DNA of 8,158 nt, from contig QKFK01000171.1 of the NCBI GenBank assembly GCA_003252195.1, positions 1 to 8,158 on the forward strand, read 5' to 3'. Below, piece by piece: positions 1 through 5,840 of this stretch. Under the pieces are notes generated by a model, which saw only the letters and a program-made list of their open reading frames with translations, had not been told where the DNA came from and did no database searches. How positions within the stretch are numbered: the stretch's first letter is position 1; each line of letters starts with the position of its first letter. The DNA is from Rhodospirillales bacterium (GTDB lineage: Bacteria; Pseudomonadota; Alphaproteobacteria; QKFK01; SZUA-500). Both the position numbers and the translations under genes were made by a program.

Positions 1-65
1 TGTCCGCCTGCAACCATTGCAGTTCTTCTGGTTAATATTTTTCCCTTATCACCATCACGATTCAT
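1..65 (-). CDS. mrdA: Penicillin-binding protein 2 (MrdA), N-terminal fragment
   Basis: Only the first 21 codons are inside the window; the rest lies beyond position 1. The minus strand from ATG at 65-63 reads MNRDGDKGKILTRRTAMVAG and continues with GG. The TRR-x-A-x-x-x-x-GG pattern just before the first membrane helix is typical of alphaproteobacterial PBP2 (compare FTRRALLLGGGQ, recalled from the family). PBP2 is the transpeptidase that cross-links side-wall peptidoglycan in the elongasome with RodA, MreC and MreD. The start codon is separated from the mreD stop (69-67) by a single base, and the ribosome-binding sequence inside mreD is weak (GCGAGA region, 73-79), so translation is probably coupled to mreD. 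The assignment rests on a short stretch plus gene order (mreBCD then mrdA), which is standard. The catalytic domain cannot be checked here. Confidence 0.78.
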   Translation of the reverse strand, partial: MNRDGDKGKILTRRTAMVAGG

Positions 66-66
66 A

Positions 67-582
67 TTACAAATCTCGCAGAATTTGGTTGTCAATCTTT
101 GCGCATAATAAGTTTATGGCAGGGAATAATGACACAAGAATTATGTAACGATAAAGTAGCGGTGCAAAACCAATAAATTGGGCGTAGTTTATAGAAACAA
201 GCAGCCATTGCCCAATGCAAAAAACTAATGAGATGATAATAAAGCCAAACCAGATAAAGCTGAATGGTCGATTAATAAAAAATCTTCTTTGAGATATGAT
301 AAATAAATACATTGCGACAAATAGCAATGTATCAACACCTAAAGGCGCTTCTCCTAAAATGTCTTGGATTAGCCCAATTAAATATACGCTTCCTAACCCC
401 ATGACGTCAGGTCTGTATATTGCCCAGTAGAATACACATGGTATAGTTAGCATAGGTTTAATGTAAAAAGAACCAGAAATTGGTAGTGGAATTAATGATA
501 AAAATAACAATAGAAGTGATATGCAAAAAGGAGTTTGCTTGCGCAAAAACAAATCTAGCTTTTGAAAGAAAGAAGGTCTCAT
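67..582 (-). CDS. mreD: Rod shape-determining protein MreD
   Basis: Small integral inner-membrane protein of the elongasome that works with MreC to hold the PBP2/RodA synthase on the MreB track. At 171 residues it has the usual MreD length. Hydrophobic segments are visible at about residues 17-34, 43-56, 63-77, 82-98, 106-130 and 140-161, which fits 5-6 membrane helices. The stretch GLIQDILGEAPLGVDTLLF (residues 70-88) matches the conserved MreD block with the Q-D-x-L and P-L-G pattern. The ATG (582-580) directly abuts the mreC stop TAA (585-583). The strong Shine-Dalgarno AGGAGG (593-588) lies within the last mreC codons, five bases from the start, so mreC and mreD are translationally coupled. 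MreD is poorly conserved in sequence, so the call relies on topology, this motif and position between mreC and mrdA. All three agree. Confidence 0.94.
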   Translation of the reverse strand: MRPSFFQKLDLFLRKQTPFCISLLLLFLSLIPLPISGSFYIKPMLTIPCVFYWAIYRPDVMGLGSVYLIGLIQDILGEAPLGVDTLLFVAMYLFIISQRRFFINRPFSFIWFGFIIISLVFCIGQWLLVSINYAQFIGFAPLLYRYIILVSLFPAINLLCAKIDNQILRDL

Positions 583-1482
583 TTATTCCTCCTTCTTTAC
601 ATCTGCAGAGTCATCTTTTTCTATTGGAACACATTTAGTTTCGCTGTCTAAAATACCGCGCAAACCATAATCTACAATTCGTACATATTCTAATTTGCTT
701 AAATCTGCATAAGGCTGAATTTTAATAATACCATTTTTAATAGAGCTGATGATACCAACAGGAATTCCTGGAGGGAATACACCTGCAGCACCAGATGTCA
801 CAACTCTGTCACCAATGTCTATAACTGCATCATTGGGAGTGAAAGATATTTGTGGTCTGTAGGTGTTGTCACCAACCATAATACCTCTAGTGCGAGATTT
901 TTCCATCAATACAGGAATGCGAGAGTTAATATCTGTAATTAACAAAATTCGAGATGATAATACACCTCTTTCGCTAATGCGCCCAACTAAGCCTTCACCC
1001 GTTGTAACGGCTTGTCCTTTTTGGGTTGGGTTAGGAATACCAATGTAAGCAATAAGGGAGTGAGCAAATGCACTACCACTCTCAGACACAACATGAGCGG
1101 TAACAGACGTTGCCTCTGGTGGAGGCGTGTATTTTAGTATGTTTGATAATTGCTTGTTTTCGTTCTGGAGTTTGTGAGCTAAAGCCTGCCATTCCAGTAA
1201 TTGGTTGTTTTCTTTGCGGAGTTTTTTGTTTTCTTCACGTAAGCCTGTTAATTCTTTAACGTTGTTCACAATTGAATTAGCAAAGTTAACAGGAATAGAA
1301 ACAACCCTCATGATTGGGGCTATAATATCTGATGAGTGAGCTCTTAACTTTCCAACTATAATATTGTCAGCTTTTCCAAGTAACATTAAGGCAAAGGCAG
1401 ATATAATTAGAGCTAGAATTGCAAATTGACGCAATAAATGCAAAAAAGGAAATCGTGCAGCTGAACCAGAATGTTGTTTCAT
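583..1482 (-). CDS. mreC: Rod shape-determining protein MreC
   Basis: Bitopic inner-membrane scaffold of the elongasome; its periplasmic part binds PBP2 and links it to MreB and MreD. Using ATG at 1482 the protein has 299 residues. One membrane helix lies at about residues 18-36. A coiled coil follows at about 72-118 with E/K/L-rich heptads (GLREENKKLRKENNQ), then the MreC beta-barrel domain with TTGEGLVGRISERG and VTSGAAGVFPPGIPVG (about residues 228-243). The C-terminal tail is charged (KDDSADVKKEE). An in-frame GTG at 1488 would add two residues, but it lies only 3 bases from the AGGAG (1496-1492). The ATG has a 9-base spacer and is preferred. mreC starts 45 bases after the mreB stop on the same strand, so it is probably cotranscribed with mreB. 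Family identity is secure; the exact start is slightly uncertain. Confidence 0.96.
   Translation of the reverse strand: MKQHSGSAARFPFLHLLRQFAILALIISAFALMLLGKADNIIVGKLRAHSSDIIAPIMRVVSIPVNFANSIVNNVKELTGLREENKKLRKENNQLLEWQALAHKLQNENKQLSNILKYTPPPEATSVTAHVVSESGSAFAHSLIAYIGIPNPTQKGQAVTTGEGLVGRISERGVLSSRILLITDINSRIPVLMEKSRTRGIMVGDNTYRPQISFTPNDAVIDIGDRVVTSGAAGVFPPGIPVGIISSIKNGIIKIQPYADLSKLEYVRIVDYGLRGILDSETKCVPIEKDDSADVKKEE
588..593 (-). promoter_or_regulatory. Shine-Dalgarno of mreD inside the mreC 3' end
   Basis: On the minus strand the end of mreC reads AAGGAGGAATAAATG. A full AGGAGG sits five bases before the mreD ATG, and the mreC stop TAA falls between them. This fixes the mreD start and suggests that ribosomes finishing mreC start mreD directly, which would keep the two partner proteins in fixed ratio. 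Confidence 0.85.
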
Positions 1483-1491
1483 TTGCACGAT

Positions 1492-1496
1492 CTCCT
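1492..1496 (-). promoter_or_regulatory. Shine-Dalgarno of mreC, decides between GTG and ATG start
   Basis: The minus strand reads TTTTAGGAGATCGTGCAAATG. The AGGAG is 3 bases from the GTG (1488) and 9 bases from the ATG (1482). Normal spacing is about 5-9 bases, so the ATG is favoured, though GTG cannot be excluded. Confidence 0.6.
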
Positions 1497-1527
1497 AAAA
1501 TATATAACTTTCAACGCAAAGCCAATC

Positions 1528-2568
1528 TTAATACATTGAAGAAAGAACACCTTTAAGGCGTTTAATCTCATCTAGAGTTCTACCAGTTCCTCTTGCTACA
1601 CAAGTAAGTGCGTCATCGGCAATAGAAACAGGAAGATTAGTTGCTTTACGCAATACAGCATCTAAATTAGAGAGCAAAGCTCCACCACCTGTTAATACGA
1701 TACCTTTATCAACGATATCAGCTGCTAATTCAGGAGCTGTGTGCTCTAATGCAACCTTAACAACTTCTACAATTTGACTTACAGGTTCAGCCAAGCTTTC
1801 TGCAATTTGAGCTTCTGTTATAATTAATTCTTTTGGAACGCCGTTCATAAGGTCACGACCTTTGATTTCCATTGTGCGACCTTCGCCATCTTCTGGAGGA
1901 CAAGCTGATCCGATTTCTTTTTTAATTCTTTCTGCTGAGCTTTCACCAACGAGCAAATTGTGGTTGCGACGAATGTAAGCAATGATAGCTTCATCCATTT
2001 TATCACCACCAACTCTTACTGAGCGAGCGTGAACACTGCCACCTAATGAAAGAACTGCAACCTCAGTAGTACCACCACCGATATCAACAACCATACTACC
2101 TGTTGGTTCTGTGATTGGGAGGCCAGCACCAATAGCTGCTGCCATAGGTTCTTCAATAAGCCATACTTTACGAGCGCCAGCTGCTTCGGCAGATTCTTGA
2201 ATTGCACGACGTTCAACAGCTGTTGAACCTGATGGAATACATACGATTACCATTGGAGAAGCAAAAGAGCGACGATTGTGAACTTTACGAATAAAGTATT
2301 TAATCATTTCTTCTGCAACTTCAAAATCTGCAATAACACCATCACGAAGTGGGCGAATAGCTTGAATGTTTCCTGGAGTACGACCTAACATTTGTTTAGC
2401 TTCGTTACCAACAGCAAGAACTTGTTTTTTGCCCTTGTATTCTTCTAAAGCCACTACAGAAGGCTCATTAAGCACAATTCCTTTGCCGCGAACATACACC
2501 AAAGTGTTTGCTGTTCCTAGGTCAATAGCCATGTCTGCTGACAGCCAACCGAGCAATTTAGAAAACAT
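1528..2568 (-). CDS. mreB: Rod shape-determining protein MreB (bacterial actin)
   Basis: ATP-dependent actin-like protein that forms membrane-bound filaments and guides side-wall peptidoglycan synthesis. The 346 residues match the family length almost exactly. Nucleotide-binding signatures of the actin/Hsp70 fold are all present: phosphate-1 AIDLGTANTLVYV (about 14-26), the connecting segment LIEEPMAAAIGAG (137-149), phosphate-2 VVDIGGGTTEVAVLS (160-174), and the adenosine motif IVLTGGGALLSNLD (290-303). The N-terminal MFSKLLGWLSADMAID is typical of proteobacterial MreB, in which a hydrophobic N-terminus contacts the membrane. The ATG at 2568 follows an AAGGAG (2583-2578) with a spacer of about 9 bases. 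It is the first gene of the mreB-mreC-mreD-mrdA set and has a 160-bp AT-rich leader that may carry its own promoter. Nothing in the sequence looks abnormal. Confidence 0.99.
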   Translation of the reverse strand: MFSKLLGWLSADMAIDLGTANTLVYVRGKGIVLNEPSVVALEEYKGKKQVLAVGNEAKQMLGRTPGNIQAIRPLRDGVIADFEVAEEMIKYFIRKVHNRRSFASPMVIVCIPSGSTAVERRAIQESAEAAGARKVWLIEEPMAAAIGAGLPITEPTGSMVVDIGGGTTEVAVLSLGGSVHARSVRVGGDKMDEAIIAYIRRNHNLLVGESSAERIKKEIGSACPPEDGEGRTMEIKGRDLMNGVPKELIITEAQIAESLAEPVSQIVEVVKVALEHTAPELAADIVDKGIVLTGGGALLSNLDAVLRKATNLPVSIADDALTCVARGTGRTLDEIKRLKGVLSSMY

Positions 2569-2619
2569 AAAAAGGTTACTCCTTAAACATATAATTAAAT
2601 TAAAAAACCGCTATAAGGA

Positions 2620-2648
2620 CTATTACAGCGAATCGCATAAATATTCAA
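2620..2648 (-). promoter_or_regulatory. Possible promoter upstream of mreB
   Basis: On the minus strand TTGAAT (2648-2643; 4 of 6 matches to TTGACA) is followed after 17 bases by TAATAG (2625-2620; a poor -10 match), about 50 bases before the mreB start. The surrounding 2569-2728 gap is very AT-rich and contains other partial matches. Weak evidence. A promoter here would let mreBCD-mrdA be expressed apart from miaA. Confidence 0.28.
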
Positions 2649-2728
2649 GTATTTATACACTATAAAAACTAAAAAAAAGGTGAATATTTTTTAAGGATAA
2701 GAATTTTTATAAATATTTTTATATATGC

Positions 2729-3703
2729 TTAGTTATCACTGTTCAGAAAAACTTCTATTTCTTCTTTAATTGAAGAAAGATTATCAGGGTTGTATCTCTC
2801 ATTTATGCATATATCGCTTGATATTTGATTTTTAAACCAAGTGTTTTGGCGTTTGGCATATTGCCTAGTTTGACGACAAGACAACTCCTCTGCTTCTTCA
2901 ATTGAAAGCTCTTCTCGTAAATAAGATGCTATTTGCTTTGCCCCAAGAGAATTGAACATTGCTGAATTCTCTGATGCTCCCTTGTCAAGGGCATTTTTAA
3001 CCTCATCAATTGCACCTTCTTTTATCATTTTGGCAAAGCGTGTGTCGCAGGCAGGGTATAACTCTTCTTTAGTGGGTAATATAGTTATTGTAAAAAAGTT
3101 TGCTTGAGGCAGAATTTTACGATTAGGCTGTTGGTGCCAGTCTGATAAAGATATTCCTGTTCCTTTATAAACTTCTATAGCTCTGCTTATACGTTGGGTG
3201 TCATTCTCAGAAAGTTTTAGAGCGGTTTTATTGTCAAATTCATTTAGTATTTGGTGTAATTCTGGCGCGCTGTGGGTTTTAGAGAGCTCTCTAACTTCAT
3301 GTTTTATTTTGTCATCAATGTCTGGTATTGGTGATAAGCCATCTATTAATGACTTTATATACATGCCTGTGCCTCCAACAATAATTGGAATATTACCACT
3401 GTTCCAAGCCATTATAATTTCATTTGCGGCTAACTCACACCATTTTCCAGCAGAGCAATCTTGGTTATGAGACAATATTTGATAAAGCTTGTGAGGAGCT
3501 TGTTTCATGTCATCTACGCTTGGGCAGGCACTTATAATAGGCAAATCTTTATAAATTTGCATGCTGTCTGCATTTATTATCACGCCATTAAAATTTTTAG
3601 CCACATCTAATGATAAGGCAGATTTGCCAGATGCGGTTGTTCCTCCGATAATAATTACGGGATTTTTGCGTTTATAAATATCTTTTGTTATTTTTATGCT
3701 CAT
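2729..3703 (-). CDS. miaA: tRNA dimethylallyltransferase MiaA
   Basis: Transfers a dimethylallyl group from DMAPP to N6 of adenosine 37 in tRNAs that read codons starting with U; MiaB later modifies the product. The 324-residue length is in the family range. The P-loop IIGGTTASGKSAL lies at residues 18-30. The segment INADSMQIYKDLPI (43-56) carries the catalytic Asp46. IIVGGTGMYIKSLIDGLSPI (107-126) is the conserved substrate block. NDTQRISRAIEVYKGTG (167-183) and RQTRQYAKRQNTWFKNQ (277-293) are the usual tRNA-contacting motifs. The ATG at 3703 has only a weak Shine-Dalgarno (GAAG, spacer about 5). It is divergent from the DUF1015 gene and lies 160 bp upstream of mreB on the same strand. No strong terminator is visible between miaA and mreB, so read-through is possible. 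The function is not obviously linked to cell shape. Confidence 0.97.
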   Translation of the reverse strand: MSIKITKDIYKRKNPVIIIGGTTASGKSALSLDVAKNFNGVIINADSMQIYKDLPIISACPSVDDMKQAPHKLYQILSHNQDCSAGKWCELAANEIIMAWNSGNIPIIVGGTGMYIKSLIDGLSPIPDIDDKIKHEVRELSKTHSAPELHQILNEFDNKTALKLSENDTQRISRAIEVYKGTGISLSDWHQQPNRKILPQANFFTITILPTKEELYPACDTRFAKMIKEGAIDEVKNALDKGASENSAMFNSLGAKQIASYLREELSIEEAEELSCRQTRQYAKRQNTWFKNQISSDICINERYNPDNLSSIKEEIEVFLNSDN

Positions 3704-3716
3704 TTTGCTTCAATAG

Positions 3717-3744
3717 TTGTTTACATTTTTTGTAGCATTATTAT
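3717..3744 (+). promoter_or_regulatory. Possible promoter of the DUF1015-dipeptidase-ligase operon
   Basis: TTGTTT (3717-3722) and TATTAT (3739-3744; 5 of 6 to TATAAT) are separated by 16 bases in the 79-bp gap between the divergent miaA and DUF1015 genes. Transcription would start near 3751, leaving a leader of about 32 bases before the ATG at 3783. The -10 is good and the -35 is weak (3 of 6). Confidence 0.38.
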
Positions 3745-3782
3745 CCTCTTCAATAAACACTAATTTTTGTATGGAGATAATA

Positions 3783-5024
3783 ATGACTGATTTTAAAGAT
3801 GTTTTTTTGCGTCCATTTGCGGCTATTAGACCAGATGCTAAGCACGCATCCGAAGTTGTGGCCCCTCCATATGATGTTTTAAATAGTGCTGAAGCTAAGG
3901 AAAAAGCTAAAGGCAAACCTTATAGCTTTTTACATGTTTCAAAGCCAGAAATTGATTTGCCAGATGTGATTGATCAATATCATGACGATGTTTATAAAAA
4001 GGCATCTGAGAATTTTAATTCTTTTATGTCAAAGGGCGTAATTAAAAAAGAAACAAAATCTTGTTATTATATATATCGATTAAAAATGGGCGAACATGAG
4101 CAAACAGGTATTGCTGTTGCGGCTGATGTAGATGCTTATAAACATAAAATTTTAATTCACGAAAAAACATTAGTTAAAAAAGAAAACGACCGTATCAAAC
4201 AGATTGAAGCTGTTGGTGCTCAAACTGGTCCAGTGTTGCTCGCTTGTGAAGCTAGTGATAATTTGAAAAAGATTATTGCAGATCAAGCTAAAACCAAGCC
4301 AGAATTCTCTGTTGAAGGTGATAATGAAGTTATTCACACTTTGTGGGTAGTTAGTGATGATAAAGTTATTAAGCAAATCGCGGACGAATTTAGAAAGCTC
4401 GATAAAGCTTACATTGCAGATGGTCACCACCGCTCTGCCTCAGCTGCTAGAATTGCAGAACAAAGACGCAAAAAAGCTTATAATGGAGACGAAGGTTTTA
4501 ATACCTTCCTTGCGGTTGTCTTTCCAGCAGATGAGATGAAAATTTATGATTATAACCGTGTCGTTAAAGATTTAAACGGTTTGTCAGAAGAAGACTTTAT
4601 TAAAAAGCTTTCTAATGATTACTTCGTGATTCCAGAAAAAACTATGTATAAGCCAACCAAAAAAGGTGAGGTTGGTATGTATCTAAATGGTAAGTGGTTA
4701 AAGTTAGAATATAAAGACGATAATCAATATAAAAACCCTGTGGATTCACTAGATGTGAGTATTCTAACCGATAAAGTATTGTCACCAATCTTAGGAATTG
4801 AAGATTTACGTTTGTCGGATCGTATTGATTTTGTGGGTGGAATTAGGGGCTTGAAAGAGCTTGAAAAAAGAGTTGATAGTGGTGAGATGGCAGTTGCCTT
4901 TGCCATGTTCCCAACTTCTATGACAGAACTAATGGATGTGGCATCTGCAAGCATGTTAATGCCTCCAAAGTCAACATGGTTTGAGCCTAAATTAGCAGAT
5001 GGCGTGGTTTCTAACCCAATATAA
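3783..5024 (+). CDS. DUF1015 family protein (function unknown, DGHHR motif)
   Basis: A 413-residue protein of the DUF1015 family. The N-terminus VFLRPFAAIRPD (7-18) with EVVAPPYDVLN (24-34) is the family hallmark. The middle has LIHEKTLVKKENDRIKQIEA (124-143), then VGAQTGPVLLACE (144-156). The motif AYIADGHHRSASAARIAE (209-226) is the most likely active or binding site. The C-terminus MPPKSTWFEPKLADG (393-407) is also typical. No signal peptide or membrane helix is visible, so it should be cytoplasmic. From family knowledge, DUF1015 genes often sit beside serA/serC in Bacteroidetes, and the GHHR block resembles the loop of ParB/SerK-like proteins. A role in serine or another small amino acid's metabolism is therefore conceivable but unproven. 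The start ATG at 3783 is chosen because GGAG (3773-3776) lies 6 bases upstream; a TTG at 3717 lacks such support. The dipeptidase gene follows after 18 bases. Confidence 0.94.
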   Translation: MTDFKDVFLRPFAAIRPDAKHASEVVAPPYDVLNSAEAKEKAKGKPYSFLHVSKPEIDLPDVIDQYHDDVYKKASENFNSFMSKGVIKKETKSCYYIYRLKMGEHEQTGIAVAADVDAYKHKILIHEKTLVKKENDRIKQIEAVGAQTGPVLLACEASDNLKKIIADQAKTKPEFSVEGDNEVIHTLWVVSDDKVIKQIADEFRKLDKAYIADGHHRSASAARIAEQRRKKAYNGDEGFNTFLAVVFPADEMKIYDYNRVVKDLNGLSEEDFIKKLSNDYFVIPEKTMYKPTKKGEVGMYLNGKWLKLEYKDDNQYKNPVDSLDVSILTDKVLSPILGIEDLRLSDRIDFVGGIRGLKELEKRVDSGEMAVAFAMFPTSMTELMDVASASMLMPPKSTWFEPKLADGVVSNPI

Positions 5025-5042
5025 TTTTTGTAAGGAGCGCAT

Positions 5043-5819
5043 ATGCAGATATCTGATTTTAGGCACGAAAGAATACGTTCTTTGCCTGCGATGATTCACG
5101 ATAAAGGCTATAAGCATATCGAGATTGAAGATAATCAAGAGCCTCTTGTTGCTATTGAAGATTATGGAATAGCGGGTAGCTGTTTTTATGCCCGTAAAGA
5201 TGGTTTAAATGCTCCTTATTATAAACCATTTGCAACAGCAGAAGAAAAAATTTATTTGCGTAAAACATTGGCTGAGAAATTGCAAAACGCTAACCATGAA
5301 TTAACAGATTTGGGCGTAGAGTTGTTTGTGCTAGATGGATGGCGAGATTTAAGGGTTCAGGTTTCATTGTGGCAGTTCTTTATTGCTAAAGCTCAAAAAG
5401 AGCTGGATACAGATGATGAAAATTTATGTAGAGAATTTGCTAAAAAGTTTTGTTCTGAGCCAAAGGCGATTAAGTATAAATCTGGTTATATTTGTCCGTT
5501 ACATGTTAGCGGTGGCGCGGTGGATTTGATTTTGCGTTTAAAAGATACCAAAGAAAGCCTGTTTATGGGTGGTATATTTGATGATGCAAGCAAGGTAAGT
5601 GCTAGTGAATATTATGAGAATAAGAGAACTTTTACGGACACAGATTTATCTGCAAAAATGAACCGTAGGCTTCTTCATTATGTTATGAAAAGGCAAGGAT
5701 TTATGTCTCATTCATATGAGTGGTGGCATTTTGATTATGGTAATCAGTTATGGGCATTGGCCTCAAGTTATTTTGAAGGAAAAGATGTTAAAGCTTTTTA
5801 CGGATATATAGAAAAGTAG
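5043..5819 (+). CDS. VanX/DdpX-like D-alanyl-D-alanine dipeptidase (peptidase M15)
   Basis: Predicted zinc metallopeptidase that hydrolyses D-Ala-D-Ala or a related D-amino-acid dipeptide. DGWRDLR (98-104) corresponds to the transition-state Arg motif. PLHVSGGAVD (152-161) supplies zinc ligands His154 and Asp161 with the correct H-x6-D spacing. YEWWHFDYGN (225-234) supplies catalytic Glu226 and zinc ligand His229, the ExWH motif of VanX. The usual Ser two residues before the first His (SxHxxGxAxD) is Pro152 here. The protein has 258 residues against about 190-200 for VanX and DdpX (recalled). The extra length includes roughly 90 residues before the Arg motif and a segment at 165-200. No signal peptide is visible, so it should be cytoplasmic like VanX. 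The start is set by AGGAG (5033-5037) 5 bases from ATG. It is 18 bases after the DUF1015 gene and 21 bases before the ligase. An alternative is a broader M15 carboxypeptidase, but the lack of export argues for a dipeptidase. Confidence 0.86.
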   Translation: MQISDFRHERIRSLPAMIHDKGYKHIEIEDNQEPLVAIEDYGIAGSCFYARKDGLNAPYYKPFATAEEKIYLRKTLAEKLQNANHELTDLGVELFVLDGWRDLRVQVSLWQFFIAKAQKELDTDDENLCREFAKKFCSEPKAIKYKSGYICPLHVSGGAVDLILRLKDTKESLFMGGIFDDASKVSASEYYENKRTFTDTDLSAKMNRRLLHYVMKRQGFMSHSYEWWHFDYGNQLWALASSYFEGKDVKAFYGYIEK

Positions 5820-5827
5820 TTGTACGA

Positions 5828-5831
5828 AGGA
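5828..5831 (+). promoter_or_regulatory. Shine-Dalgarno of ddl, decides the start
   Basis: AGGA (within GAAGGAAA) ends nine bases before ATG 5841. The in-frame TTG at 5820 directly follows the dipeptidase stop codon and has no comparable site at proper distance, so translation should start at 5841 with MAEKKKIAIAFGG. Confidence 0.7.
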
Positions 5832-5840
5832 AATTATAAG

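Noticed and set aside
2671..2717. AT-only hairpin (AATATTT at 2711-2717 pairing with AAATATT at 2683-2689 on the minus strand) followed by T8, as a terminator of miaA
   Set aside because: The stem has no G-C pairs and a 21-base loop, so it is unlikely to stop RNA polymerase; in such AT-rich DNA this pattern is expected by chance.
3717..3782. N-terminal extension of the DUF1015 protein from a TTG at 3717
   Set aside because: The extension overlaps the probable promoter, has no Shine-Dalgarno, and the family N-terminus starts at the ATG at 3783, which has GGAG 6 bases upstream.
3710..3916. Open frames on the opposite strand of known genes (for example 3710-3916 minus, 4170-4430 minus, 4724-4954 minus, 6422-6688 minus, 863-1048 plus, 2366-2665 plus, 3198-3470 plus, 7487-7684 plus)
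   Set aside because: They lie largely antisense to well-supported genes, show no recognisable protein family, and have no convincing ribosome-binding site.
5820..5840. TTG start for ddl at 5820
   Set aside because: It directly follows the dipeptidase stop; the ATG at 5841 has AGGA at a 9-base distance, and the ligase fold begins right after it.
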